Assembly (NCBI GenBank): GCA_025353105.1
Contig: JANXRG010000009.1
Location: 1 to 34,553 of the forward strand
Length of the DNA: 34,553 bases
Direction of reading: 5' to 3'
Origin: Verrucomicrobiota bacterium
Lineage (GTDB): Bacteria; Verrucomicrobiota; Verrucomicrobiia; Chthoniobacterales; SZAS-18
Shown here: positions 5,163 to 13,421 of the stretch, piece by piece
Position numbering within the stretch: the stretch's first letter is position 1
Layout: each line of letters starts with the position of its first letter
Made by a program: the position numbers and the translations under genes
The notes under the pieces: model-generated
Told to the model about the DNA's origin: nothing
Databases searched by the model: none
The model's input: only the letters and a program-made list of their open reading frames with translations

Positions 5163-6080
5163 TTACGGCAGCGGCGGTTGGAGGAGCGCCGTCTGGAACG
5201 ATCGCACGCGGTAAAAATACTGCGGATCCGACGTCAGAATAGAAGGCGCGCCGGTGGTTGTCGAGCCGAGAGTCGGCGAAACGACGCCGAGTCCGGAGTC
5301 AACCCATGGCGTAGCCGGCAAGAGGTCGACATTCTTTTGGACGTCATAAGTGTACCCACTGGAGGGAGCGATGCTGGTCCACGTCACCGCAACAGTGCCG
5401 GTCGTCATGCCAACGGTGCGGACGACGTTCGTAATTCGCAGACCTGAATTCGGATTGTTCGGGTTCGTCCCGTCGAGGTACTCCTGGCGGTTGGTGATGC
5501 CGTCGCCATCCGGATCAGCATTGGCTAACGCATTCGGATTCGTCGCCCAGCTCGGGCCGAAATTCAGGATTTTCCAGGCATCCGGTATGCCATCGGCCGA
5601 GCTGCTGAAGCCACGGCGGATGATGTCGGTCACGACCGCCTGCGTAAACTGTCCGAGATTGATCCAGCCACAGTTGGCCGAATAGGCGTAGCCGCTGAGT
5701 TGTCCGTTGGTCAGGTTCACGACGGGATTGCCGGTGTCCTCGAAATTGATCCAGCCGATGTTCGCGCCGTACGCGTAGCCGCGCAGCCGGCCGGTGCCAT
5801 CCTGATTGATGCCAAAGTCCGTCGCGCTGGTATTCGAATAGTAGACGCGGTTTGTGGCCGCCCCGCTGCCAAAGTTGATCCACCCAACGTTGGCGCCGTA
5901 CGCGTAACCCGAGCAGACGTATTCGCCCACGACGACCCCGTTGGTCGTATCACCCCGTGCATCCACCCAACCGAGATTCGCCGCGTAAGCGTACCGGTTG
6001 GTCGAGTTGATTGTACTTTGCGCCGACAACGTGGCGGTACCGGAAAGCAACACGAGGAACAACAGGGCGGGAGTCTTCAT
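5163..6080 (-). CDS. Secreted GYAY-repeat protein with calcium-type loop
   Basis: The 305-aa product has a signal peptide (KTPALLFLVLLSGTATLSA, cleavage likely after residue 20). Four imperfect repeats of the form GYAY-x-AN-x-GWIN[FL] follow at about residues 29-40, 58-70, 101-113 and 130-142, separated by 18-31 residues. ADGIPDAWK and then NADPDGDGITNRQEY (about 187-201) is a thrombospondin-type-3/EF-hand-like calcium loop common in Verrucomicrobia and Planctomycetes surface proteins. The C-terminal 90 residues look like a fibronectin-III-like beta domain. The ATG at 6080 is chosen because it starts the signal peptide; the upstream frame lacks one. No PEP-CTERM anchor is present. The tandem repeat abuts the stop codon, so the original C-terminus may have been altered. 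Likely an extracellular or outer-surface protein of unknown role. Confidence 0.78.
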   Translation of the reverse strand: MKTPALLFLVLLSGTATLSAQSTINSTNRYAYAANLGWVDARGDTTNGVVVGEYVCSGYAYGANVGWINFGSGAATNRVYYSNTSATDFGINQDGTGRLRGYAYGANIGWINFEDTGNPVVNLTNGQLSGYAYSANCGWINLGQFTQAVVTDIIRRGFSSSADGIPDAWKILNFGPSWATNPNALANADPDGDGITNRQEYLDGTNPNNPNSGLRITNVVRTVGMTTGTVAVTWTSIAPSSGYTYDVQKNVDLLPATPWVDSGLGVVSPTLGSTTTGAPSILTSDPQYFYRVRSFQTALLQPPLP

Positions 6081-6217
6081 GGCGGAGTCTGGGGAAATGC
6101 GGACGCGGTTCCTTTTCCACAGGTTGAGGCCCGCGCACCCCGGCTGTCGAGCCAGATCGTGCGTGTCTGTGTTCCCCAATGCCGACCAGAACAACCGGCC
6201 CGGGCTTCAGCAAATCG

Positions 6218-7621
6218 TCACGCCAAATGCACCATCTCGGACGTCTGCGGAAATTGGACCTCCGCGATCTTGTCCGCCATGTCGTGATCGGGCAGAAAGG
6301 CAAGTTCGACGGAGGCGGCGCGGCTCACCCGCACCCGCATTTCGCGGATCTCCCCCTGCGGAACGCCGTCCACGAATCCGTTGAGCGGACGCTTCTCGAC
6401 GTCGAGCCCGACCATCTGCACCTCGGTTTCCAGCGACAGCAGCGCCGACTTCCAGTTCGCCGGCAGCATGACGTTGGAGCCGACGAGCAGCCACGCGGGC
6501 GTCTCCGCCAGCAGCGGTGTCGCCCCCATCGAACGCGCGTAAGCGGTCGAGCCCGCGGCCGTTGAGAGGAGGACACCATCGCAGACCAGCTTCGGCAGGC
6601 GGACCTGGTGTCCCACCTTCACCTGGAGCCAGGCGGTCTGACCCGTGGCGCGTTCGATCCACGCCTCGTTGAAGGCGTAATCCTGCGACCACGAACCATC
6701 CGGCCGACGGGTCTCGACGTAGAGCAGCGGCATCTGCCGAAGAATCAACTCCTCCTGCTCAAGGCCGTGATCGAAGACCGGCTGCGCGTCATTGAGCAGG
6801 AAGCCCAGATGTCCCGCGTTCAGCCCGAGGACAGGCAGGCGTTTTTTCCAGTGGCGACGGATCGCGCGCAGCATCGAGCCGTCACCGCCGATGACCAGCA
6901 CGCAATTCGGATCGTGCGGCACTTCGAACTGGCGAAAGCGGGCGGCCCACTGCATGGCCTTGGGATTCCATTCGTCGGCCACGATGATCAAACGCGGCTC
7001 CTTGAAGACGCGGCGGGTCACCCGGCTCGGGATCCGACCACGGTAAAGTCCGTAGCGCTCGATGTAGTCTTCCACCGAAGCCGTGACGAGATGCGAGATG
7101 GGTTCACGATGAAAAATCTGCTCGCGAATGTGCGAGCTCGCGCCCGGAGCCTCGAAGTGGACGATGCGGTTCCGCGGCGGAAGGTCCTTGTGCGTGACAT
7201 CGTATCCCGGCCGCGCGATGACCGCGAAGTTCAGGTTTCGCCACATGTCGTCGGCGTGATGCCAGACCCGATGGATGAAGGACTTTCCCTCGCCCCCGCC
7301 CTCCACCAAATCGCTCCCGATGACGTGCCAGACCTCCCCGCGAGCCGCGTAGCGTTCCTGCAGCTCGTGCGTGCGGGAAAACCTATCCTGCTCGAGATCG
7401 TCGAGGCAAATCTCGACCTTCGGCAAATCGGCGAAGCACAAATCGACCATCGTGGCGCGGAAAACGGAATCCACATCGTTGACCGTCGGTTTGTCCGGGC
7501 GGGAACCGCACGGATAGATAATGACCCGATCAAACTCCTCACAAAGCGCCTCGGCGATTCGGCGGTGATGGAGGCCGGGTGGATTGAAGCTTCCGCCAAA
7601 GACGGCGATTTTTTCACTCAT
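6218..7621 (-). CDS. Fused NadD-like adenylyltransferase and NAD kinase
   Basis: One uninterrupted 467-aa frame joins two NAD-pathway enzymes. Residues about 1-195 form a nucleotidyltransferase: GGSFNPPGLHH (9-19) aligns with the NadD GG[TS]FxPxHxGH loop, GSDLVEGGGEGKSFIHRVW matches the G-x-D...W segment, and SSHIR (162-166) matches the SS-T-x-I-R motif. The usual first histidine of HxGH is glycine and the order is GLHH, though the last histidine is kept. Residues about 205-467 are an NAD kinase: GGDGSML (245-251), NAGHLGFL (268-275), the NE pair (318-319) and DGVLLSTAAGSTAY (348-361). Roles: making dinucleotide from NaMN or NMN plus ATP, and phosphorylating NAD to NADP. It is last but one in a long minus-strand gene run. 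Both halves look catalytically plausible; the substrate of the first is uncertain. Confidence 0.9.
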   Translation of the reverse strand: MSEKIAVFGGSFNPPGLHHRRIAEALCEEFDRVIIYPCGSRPDKPTVNDVDSVFRATMVDLCFADLPKVEICLDDLEQDRFSRTHELQERYAARGEVWHVIGSDLVEGGGEGKSFIHRVWHHADDMWRNLNFAVIARPGYDVTHKDLPPRNRIVHFEAPGASSHIREQIFHREPISHLVTASVEDYIERYGLYRGRIPSRVTRRVFKEPRLIIVADEWNPKAMQWAARFRQFEVPHDPNCVLVIGGDGSMLRAIRRHWKKRLPVLGLNAGHLGFLLNDAQPVFDHGLEQEELILRQMPLLYVETRRPDGSWSQDYAFNEAWIERATGQTAWLQVKVGHQVRLPKLVCDGVLLSTAAGSTAYARSMGATPLLAETPAWLLVGSNVMLPANWKSALLSLETEVQMVGLDVEKRPLNGFVDGVPQGEIREMRVRVSRAASVELAFLPDHDMADKIAEVQFPQTSEMVHLA

Positions 7622-7711
7622 GCGATGGGAAGGCTAGCGACAGAGACACCGAGGGCACAGAGGAATTTGCGGGGATTTTAATAGGCAACCAAACCCACGC
7701 TTCAATTGGGG

Positions 7712-8359
7712 TTACACACCGCGGCTGTGAAACAATTCCGGTTTCACGGCGGACTTCATCTGCTCCAAAATCGCCGCGGGCGCGTCCGGCCGGCCGGCGA
7801 ACGTGGCGATATTAGCAACCCAATCATCCGGTTTCTCCACGAGCCCAGGATAGTCGACCTCGAACAATTCAAAATTCGGCGCCACGCGCAGATGTTCGAC
7901 GGACCAATCGGCATGGGCGCGCAGTCGCTTGATCATGGCCTGCCGCTCTTCGTCGGGCGTGTTGGAGGGATCTTCCGAACGTCCCTTCCGGCGGGCGATC
8001 ATCCGAAACTGCGAATCGACGACCTGTTCAATCGGACGTCGCATGAAGAGCACGCGGTAGCGATGACGATTGGGGAGCAGCGGAAGCATCGTCGAGACAA
8101 CCCTGACGACTTTGCCTTCGGCTTCCCGGATGATCTCCGGGCGCTGGCGCAACTGTTTGATCCCTTCCCATTCATAGTGACCATCCGGGTTGTCGGTATC
8201 GGGCACCCGCTCGCGATCCACCATGATCGGCCAGCCTCCGGCCGCCAGCATTTCCATCATGAGCGCCGTCCCCGAGCGCGGCAGGCCGGAAACGAGCACA
8301 AAGTCCAACGAGCGCCTTGCACTGGGCGGGTCCGACTCCGGGGGAACGAGGTTACTCAT
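7712..8359 (-). CDS. Sulfotransferase-family protein
   Basis: The 215-aa product has the PAPS-binding loop of sulfotransferases near its start (VLVSGLPRSGTALMMEML, about residues 21-38), equivalent to the P-loop that grips the 5'-phosphosulfate. YRVLFMRRPIEQVVDSQ fits the second conserved region, where an Arg and a Ser/Asp-x-x-x-S type motif contact the 3'-phosphate. It would transfer sulfate to an unknown acceptor. At 215 aa it is on the short side for the family. The ATG at 8359 is chosen over an upstream start at 8404 because the added residues look non-native. It lies between nadD-nadK and def in the same direction with modest gaps (90 and 128 bases). Confidence 0.75.
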   Translation of the reverse strand: MSNLVPPESDPPSARRSLDFVLVSGLPRSGTALMMEMLAAGGWPIMVDRERVPDTDNPDGHYEWEGIKQLRQRPEIIREAEGKVVRVVSTMLPLLPNRHRYRVLFMRRPIEQVVDSQFRMIARRKGRSEDPSNTPDEERQAMIKRLRAHADWSVEHLRVAPNFELFEVDYPGLVEKPDDWVANIATFAGRPDAPAAILEQMKSAVKPELFHSRGV

Positions 8360-8487
8360 GGGAAAGTCAGCGCGACGAGGCAGACAACCGGGGGGCGCCT
8401 GCACAGCACCTCGTCGAGTCGTTGGTTAGCCTTTTCCCTACGCGAGGTCAACCCGCGTGCGCCAGAGTGCGCCCGGGGCCAGCACCA

Positions 8488-9045
8488 TTACTCCTCGCTT
8501 TCGCGCTGCAAGCGCTTGAGGCGGCCCTTCAGACTCGCACGCGTGGCGGAGTTCATGCGATCGATGAAGAGAACGCCATTGAGGTGATCCACCTCGTGCT
8601 GAATGGCGCGAGCCAGCATGCCTGTCGCCTCGAACTCCACGGCGCGGCCATCGAGCAGGTCGGCCTTCACGCGCACTTTCGTCGACCGAACGACGTCGCC
8701 GTTGATGTCCGGAAAACTCAGGCACCCTTCGCTGGCGACATCGCGGTCCTCCTGCAGTGTGACCTCGGGGTTCAGCAACGTGAGCGGCATCCATTTTTCG
8801 AGGTCCTGTTCCTCCCCGCCCACGGTCAGCGTGCTGGGCCGCTCCTTCAGCAGCGGCAGGACGTCGATCACCGTCATCCGCAGTGCCTCGCCCACCTGTT
8901 GGGCGGCGAGCCCGAGGCCGTGCGCATCGTACATCGTCTCCAGCATGTCCGCGGAAAGTTGCCGGATTCGGTCGTCCGCCCGCCCGACCCGCCGACCTTT
9001 CACGCGCAGGGCGGGATGACCGTATTGGACGATTCGGAGAAGCAT
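8488..9045 (-). CDS. def: Peptide deformylase
   Basis: The 185-aa enzyme removes the formyl group from the N-terminal methionine of new proteins. All three family motifs are present: GLGLAAQQVG (43-52), EGCLSFP (106-112, with the metal-ligand Cys108) and QHEVDHLNG (149-157, with His150, catalytic Glu151 and His154). Between motifs 1 and 2 there is an insertion (LLKERPSTLTVGGEEQDLEKW) typical of type I variants with longer loops. The ATG at 9045 begins MLLRIVQYGHPALR, the expected start; upstream in-frame codons lie in spacer repeats. It follows exbD by 112 bases, a spacer made of short self-similar repeats. Confidence 0.95.
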   Translation of the reverse strand: MLLRIVQYGHPALRVKGRRVGRADDRIRQLSADMLETMYDAHGLGLAAQQVGEALRMTVIDVLPLLKERPSTLTVGGEEQDLEKWMPLTLLNPEVTLQEDRDVASEGCLSFPDINGDVVRSTKVRVKADLLDGRAVEFEATGMLARAIQHEVDHLNGVLFIDRMNSATRASLKGRLKRLQRESEE

Positions 9046-9157
9046 CGGGGGAATTGCGGATTGCGGTTTTAGAATGCGCACCTTGGCATTCGGCATTCGA
9101 ACTTCGCACTTTTCCCTATTTCCTTCGAATTTCGATTTTCCCGCGCGTGTGCGCGGG

Positions 9158-9568
9158 CTACTTGCCCGGGTCATTCATCTGCGTGGGCAGGTTTTCGATC
9201 CCGGCCTCCTTCAACGTGTCGAGCACCTTGATGATGATGCCAAAGGGCACCGTCTTGTCCGCGCGCATCGCCACTTCGCCCCCGTCTTTCCCCGCGGCCT
9301 TGATCGCCTCGCCGAGCTTCTCGAGTTCGACGGGCTGGGCGTTGACGAAGCACTTGCCGTCAGGAGAAATCGTCAGGATCGTCGGACGCGCCTTCGCGTT
9401 GGGCGATGCGACCGCGGTCTTGGAATCCGGCAGCTCAATCCGCACTTGCGGCGTTTGTGATTTAAACGTCGTCGTGACGATGAAAAAAATCAGCAGCACC
9501 GTCAGGATGTCCACCAGCGACACGATCGGGATGATCGGGGAAGCGCGTTTCTTGGTGTAAAAGGCCAT
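9158..9568 (-). CDS. exbD: ExbD/TolR family biopolymer transport protein
   Basis: The 136-aa product has the ExbD layout: a short cytoplasmic start (MAFYTKKRASPIIP), one membrane helix with the essential proton-pathway aspartate (VSLVDILTVLLIFFIVTTTF, Asp about residue 19), and a periplasmic domain with PxxxIxIxxDGxxxVN-like strand patterns (PTILTISPDGKCFVNAQPV) and DKTVPFGIIIKVLDTLKEAGI near the end. With ExbB it forms the proton-driven motor that energises a TonB-type protein. The ATG at 9568 is chosen over an upstream open frame. The 41-base gap to exbB contains repeated GTCGAAGG-like units. Confidence 0.93.
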   Translation of the reverse strand: MAFYTKKRASPIIPIVSLVDILTVLLIFFIVTTTFKSQTPQVRIELPDSKTAVASPNAKARPTILTISPDGKCFVNAQPVELEKLGEAIKAAGKDGGEVAMRADKTVPFGIIIKVLDTLKEAGIENLPTQMNDPGK

Positions 9569-9609
9569 CTGAGGAAGAGTCGAAGGTCGAAAGTCGAAGG
9601 CCAGAGTGC

Positions 9610-10374
9610 TTAGCTTTCCGCGGGCGAGGGCTCGAAGGATTCGATGGGGCGCGCGGCGCGTTTGACTGGCTCGGCAGTGGACGCCGATGGCGAGCGCCCC
9701 GCGCGGGCGGGCTGGTAGCACTTACTCAGCAATTCTCCGACAATTGCTTCCATCTCCGTCGAAAGCGACTCCACCCGACGCTGAAAATACGTGAAGGCGA
9801 TCAGGCTCGGAATCGCGACGACGAGTCCGAAGATGGTCGTATTCAGGGCTTCCGCGATGCCGAGGGCCACCGTGAGCGTGTCGCTGGCGTTCGTCGCGCC
9901 GGAACCCAGATTCGCGAATACCCGCACCAGTCCGGAGATCGCGCCGAGCAGCCCAAGCATCGGGCCGATGCCAACGATCAACTCGAGCGCGGCAAGGCCG
10001 CTTTCCATCTTGCTCACTTCAACGCGCGCGGTCGTGTGCACCGCCTCGAGGTTATCGGACTTCGACTCGCGCAAATGCCCGAGCGCGACGCGCGCGATGC
10101 GCGAAAGCGGCGCGATATCCCCCCCGACCAGTCGCGCCAGCTGCTCGGGATTGTCGCCGGGTTGGAATCGTCCCATCTCGGCTTCGACCACGCGCGGGAT
10201 GATCGACTCGCGTCGCAGCGCGAGCGCCCGCAGAATCATCAGCGTTACGGCCGCGAGCGAGCACACCGAAATGGGCACCATGAAGACGCCGCCCTTGACA
10301 AAGAAATGGTAGACCGATTCGAGCGGCGAGGACGAAGCAGTGGTGGCGGCGGCGGCGAGGAACAATGGAATCAC
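9610..10374 (-). CDS. exbB: ExbB/TolQ/MotA family proton channel protein
   Basis: The 254-aa product is the ExbB partner of the motor. A first membrane helix lies at about residues 30-52 (VFMVPISVCSLAAVTLMILRAL), then a long cytoplasmic section. The conserved core GLAALELIVGIGPMLGLLGAISGLVRVF is followed by a last helix, ALNTTIFGLVVAIPSLIAF. The G-P-x-x-G-L-L-G-x-x-x-G motif and the A-L-x-T-T-x-x-G-L-x-x-A-I-P motif are both diagnostic of the MotA/TolQ/ExbB family. The C-terminal 40 residues are polar and probably disordered. It sits between the tonB-like gene and exbD, giving the usual TonB-ExbB-ExbD set. Confidence 0.94.
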   Translation of the reverse strand: MIPLFLAAAATTASSSPLESVYHFFVKGGVFMVPISVCSLAAVTLMILRALALRRESIIPRVVEAEMGRFQPGDNPEQLARLVGGDIAPLSRIARVALGHLRESKSDNLEAVHTTARVEVSKMESGLAALELIVGIGPMLGLLGAISGLVRVFANLGSGATNASDTLTVALGIAEALNTTIFGLVVAIPSLIAFTYFQRRVESLSTEMEAIVGELLSKCYQPARAGRSPSASTAEPVKRAARPIESFEPSPAES

Positions 10375-10422
10375 AACGGTGGTCAGGAACGAGCGGCGAA
10401 CATCGCCGCGAACGCGGATGGG

Positions 10423-11520
10423 TCAATAGAAGGCGAAGGCGTACTCCACTTCGAGTCGGTTCTGGTCGAGGATGGCGGCGACGTCGGCCGGCATCGGAGG
10501 GATCCGCGCCTCCACGACAGATTGGACGGAAAATGAGGCCAGAGTCTCGTTGCTGGAGTTGGACACGACCCGCACGGCCTCGACGCGCCCGTCCCGGGTC
10601 ACATAAAAGTGAATCTTGGCGGTGCCGATGGATACGAGATCGGAGCGTTTTTGAGCGTAGAAGTACCAGCGCGACCCGATTGCGTCCTGGACCTGCTTTT
10701 GATACCGTCCCAGCGGCGTGCCAACGGCCGCGGCGGAGTTGCGTCCGCGATTCGTGACCCCTCCGATCATCTTCGTCTGTTCGGTCTGAGGCTGATAACC
10801 GGGCAACGTCTGCCGCCCGGGACTGGCCACGGAGGGATCGACCTGTCGCTGCGACTGGGGCGCCGGCGGCTGCGAGGGGGCATCCGGCTGTTGCTGGTTT
10901 TCATCGGGCGTCGCCGAGGGCTTCGGTTGCGGCTCCAGCATCGCGATTTCCTTTGGCGCGGCGGGCTTGGGGACGACCACCGCCAGATTGGGCTGCGGCC
11001 GCGGGGGATTGGTCGTGGGAACCGGAGGGGCAACTGGACCCGGGGTCGCCGGCACGGCGGGCTGGGGTTTTGACGCGATATTCGCCGCTTTCTCGCCTTC
11101 GACGTACGGCTTCGTGTCAAAATGGAAGAAAGGCAGCTCGCGTCCCTCCTGTGACGGAAGCGGTTCCTTGCCCTCCTCGCCGGGCTTCTCGCTGGCGGCC
11201 AGCGTGTCCTTGTCGGATTCAAACGCCGGCTTCTCCGGTGGCTTGTCCGCTTCCTGATCCGGATTCGTCTCGAGGTAGTTGAGCTTCTTTTTCTCCTCTT
11301 CCGCTGCGGCCTGTTGGTCCTCGGACGGACGCTCGATCGATAATTTCAGCGGTTTCGGGGGCACGGAAACCTTCGGCTCCGGAATCAACGGAATGAGCGT
11401 CGCCAGGCAGATCAGCAGGATCAAATGGATGCCCACCGCCCCGCCGATCGCCCAGAGCACGCGTTTCCGATTCCGCGCACGCGCGGCGCTGACTTCGGGT
11501 TGTTCCAGCAGTTGCGGCAT
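10423..11520 (-). CDS. TonB-like energy-transducing protein
   Basis: The 365-aa product has a short cytoplasmic start, one membrane anchor (LWAIGGAVGIHLILLICLATLIPLI, about 22-46; the S/G-x-x-x-H histidine typical of TonB anchors is present) and a long proline-, glutamate- and alanine-rich span (about 47-260). A C-terminal domain follows in which RYQKQVQDAIGSRWYFYAQK, a strand (IHFYVTRDGRVEAVRVVSNSSNE) and IPPMP resemble the TonB C-terminal fold. It would bridge the ExbBD motor to outer-membrane receptors or another envelope load. The region from about 60 to 150 is unusually acidic. The next gene downstream, exbB, starts 48 bases later; comB ends 4 bases upstream. Receptors for it are not in this window. 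Confidence 0.85.
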   Translation of the reverse strand: MPQLLEQPEVSAARARNRKRVLWAIGGAVGIHLILLICLATLIPLIPEPKVSVPPKPLKLSIERPSEDQQAAAEEEKKKLNYLETNPDQEADKPPEKPAFESDKDTLAASEKPGEEGKEPLPSQEGRELPFFHFDTKPYVEGEKAANIASKPQPAVPATPGPVAPPVPTTNPPRPQPNLAVVVPKPAAPKEIAMLEPQPKPSATPDENQQQPDAPSQPPAPQSQRQVDPSVASPGRQTLPGYQPQTEQTKMIGGVTNRGRNSAAAVGTPLGRYQKQVQDAIGSRWYFYAQKRSDLVSIGTAKIHFYVTRDGRVEAVRVVSNSSNETLASFSVQSVVEARIPPMPADVAAILDQNRLEVEYAFAFY

Positions 11521-11524
11521 TACG

Positions 11525-12247
11525 TCAGGACTTCATCGGCGGCAGAATCACGCCTTCGCGCAGCTCGGGCACGAGCGCGCTGCTCGAGGTGCGGGAACAG
11601 TATGCGACATCCTCACCCAGTCCGATGTTCACCAAACGCCGCCCATTTTTTGAGGAACGCAGACAACTGTATGGCTCCATGCCGAAGCGCAAATGGATCA
11701 GACCCACGACGGTGCCGGGGTCGGTTGCCTCCGCCTCAGGCAGCCGCGCCATCAATCCACCCGCCGCCAGCGCATCCTCGAGAGAGAAGTCATTCCAGGA
11801 GCCCGCGCAGACGAGCAGCAGGTGCTCCGGCCGGGCCGCCCGCAGGTAGGCGGCCAAGGCATCCAAATTTAGCAGCGCGCCGATCAGGACGCGTTCCGCG
11901 CCCGCTACGGCGCGCAGCGCCACCGTGCCGTTCGTGGTTGTGAGAATGATCTCCTTCCCGTCCGTTGCCTCCGGGGTGTATTCGCGCGGCGAATTGCCGA
12001 AGTGAAATCCGGCCTGCTTCACGCCTTCCCGCTCGCCGCCCACAATTGCGCCGGGGATCTTCTGCTGCAACGCCCAAGCCTCATCGATCGTCGCGACCGG
12101 ATGCACCCCCGCCGCGCCGCTCGCGAGCGCGGTAATGATCGTCGAGGTCGCGCGCAGGACGTCGAACACCACCGCCGTGCTGGCTGAGAGATCGCCCGAG
12201 GGCAGCGTCGCGATTTCCGCCGGGGTGAGGATGACATCAATCTTCAT
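11525..12247 (-). CDS. comB: 2-phosphosulfolactate phosphatase family protein (ComB)
   Basis: The 240-aa product matches the ComB family, which removes phosphate from 2-phosphosulfolactate to give sulfolactate, first found in coenzyme M synthesis. Visible signatures are VVFDVLRATSTIITAL near the start, GGEREGVKQAGFHFGNSPREYT in the middle, ILTTTNGTVALRAVAGAERVLIGALLN, and CAGSWNDFSLEDALAAGGL. The ATG at 12247 (MKIDVILTP) is chosen over the extension to 12268. In bacteria the physiological product may differ because coenzyme M is absent, and I cannot say what it does here. It ends 4 bases from the tonB-like start, so the two are probably cotranscribed. Confidence 0.87.
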   Translation of the reverse strand: MKIDVILTPAEIATLPSGDLSASTAVVFDVLRATSTIITALASGAAGVHPVATIDEAWALQQKIPGAIVGGEREGVKQAGFHFGNSPREYTPEATDGKEIILTTTNGTVALRAVAGAERVLIGALLNLDALAAYLRAARPEHLLLVCAGSWNDFSLEDALAAGGLMARLPEAEATDPGTVVGLIHLRFGMEPYSCLRSSKNGRRLVNIGLGEDVAYCSRTSSSALVPELREGVILPPMKS

Positions 12248-12322
12248 GGAAGGCGGACAGTAAAACAAAAAGCGGGCGGTGAAACCGGAAAGTGCCCGTC
12301 TCCTGGCTCGACCGCCCGTCTT

Positions 12323-12541
12323 TCACCAACGAAAGTGGAAATTGTAACCGAGTTTGACCCGCCGGCTCTTCCGCCGTGGCGCGCGCCTCCGGCCCGTGGC
12401 GGTCGGCTGGGCCGCCATGGATCCCTTTCGAGCGGGAGGCCGAGGGGAAGCGCGCCGCCAACGGTTGTAATCCGTCGCCAAATGATCAGCCGCAATGGGC
12501 AAACAACATCCCGAAACCCATGAGCAGGATACCCGGGCCAT
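12323..12541 (-). CDS. Doubtful 72-aa basic protein
   Basis: Between comB and the glycosylase gene lies 298 bases with no recognised gene. One minus-strand frame from an ATG at 12541 encodes 72 residues: a cysteine-containing start (MARVSCSWVSGCC), then a strongly basic, arginine-rich tail (GRRRAPRRKSRRVKLGYNFHFRW). The start codon lies 4 bases downstream of the glycosylase stop, at about operon spacing, which is the main argument in its favour. Against it are the high GC, which makes arginine-rich chance frames common, and the lack of a family I know. An imperfect inverted repeat (GGGCGGT at about 12268 and ACCGCCC at about 12310) follows before comB. Confidence 0.25.
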   Translation of the reverse strand: MARVSCSWVSGCCLPIAADHLATDYNRWRRASPRPPARKGSMAAQPTATGRRRAPRRKSRRVKLGYNFHFRW

Positions 12542-12545
12542 GGTC

Positions 12546-13421
12546 CTACTTTCCCGTCCCACGGCTGCCCTGCGTCCTTGCGTGATGAAACAAATATTGC
12601 TGCGCGTAGCCGCCATACAGACCGAAATGCGATTGCGCAAAATCCCGCAATCGGGCCGTCGTCACGCGACGCTTGCCGCGAAAATACGATTCGCGCAGCA
12701 CGCGCTCGATCCACACGTCGATCGGGAACGCATCCAGATGTTCCAACGCAAAAAGCAGAACGCAGTTCGCCACCTTCGGGCCGACGCCCGGCAATGTGCG
12801 CAACGCACTCTCGGCCGCTCCTCGATCGAGGCCGCGCAACGCATCCTCCGCGATTTCGGCAGATGCAAATCTTCGCGCGGTACCCAGCAATTTCGCGGCT
12901 CGGAATCCGAGACCGCACGCGCGCAGATCCGCTTCGCCGAGCGCGGCCAGAGCGTCCGGCGTCGGATAGGCGTGCAACTCCAGCTCACCCGCCCGCACGA
13001 CGCGCCCGTACCGCGCGCGCAGCACGGCCGAGATTTGTCGGATGTGCGCGACCTGTTTCATGGCCGAAGTGATGAAGGTCGCCGTGCATTCCCACAACGG
13101 TTGCCGGATGATGCGCAATCCGGCACACGACGCGGCGGCCGCCGCGAGCGCGACATCGCCCGCGGGAAAAGTTCGCCGGATTTTGGCCAGCGGATGGTCG
13201 AGGGAAAAATATCTCGCGATTAGTCCCACTCGCGCGGCCGGGGTGACGATCAACGACCCGCCGCGCTGCTCCACGTAGACGGGCGCGTCACCGATCGTTC
13301 CGGCAAACCCTTCACCCTCTGCCCGCCAATGAAACACCTGTCCGGAATTCAGCGTAAGCGCGAGATCGAAATCCGGCGCCACGATTTCCGCGCTCGCCAA
13401 ACCAAACCGGCGCGCAGACAT
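12546..13421 (-). CDS. 8-oxoguanine DNA glycosylase/AP lyase (OGG-type)
   Basis: The 291-aa enzyme belongs to the HhH-GPD base-excision repair glycosylases. An OGG-type N-terminal domain contains LNSGQVFHWR, the counterpart of the GQ-x-F-x-W motif. The catalytic helix-hairpin-helix is LPGVGPKVANCVLLFALEHLDAFPIDVWIER: Lys216 occupies the position of the Schiff-base lysine of human OGG1 and Asp235 that of the catalytic aspartate. It should excise 8-oxoguanine opposite C and nick the abasic site. Its ATG shares one base with the TGA of rex, so the two are translationally coupled. That pairing puts an oxidative-damage repair gene directly behind a redox sensor. Confidence 0.9.
   Translation of the reverse strand: MSARRFGLASAEIVAPDFDLALTLNSGQVFHWRAEGEGFAGTIGDAPVYVEQRGGSLIVTPAARVGLIARYFSLDHPLAKIRRTFPAGDVALAAAAASCAGLRIIRQPLWECTATFITSAMKQVAHIRQISAVLRARYGRVVRAGELELHAYPTPDALAALGEADLRACGLGFRAAKLLGTARRFASAEIAEDALRGLDRGAAESALRTLPGVGPKVANCVLLFALEHLDAFPIDVWIERVLRESYFRGKRRVTTARLRDFAQSHFGLYGGYAQQYLFHHARTQGSRGTGK

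Noticed and set aside
4655-5447. Many overlapping frames with RVSRA/HASR-like peptides on both strands.
   Set aside because: They are translations of the 256-bp DNA repeat; the same peptides recur at the repeat period in several frames and end at unrelated points.
6608-7681. Plus-strand frame of 357 codons opposite the NAD enzyme fusion.
   Set aside because: Antisense shadow; the minus-strand frame has two full sets of enzyme motifs.
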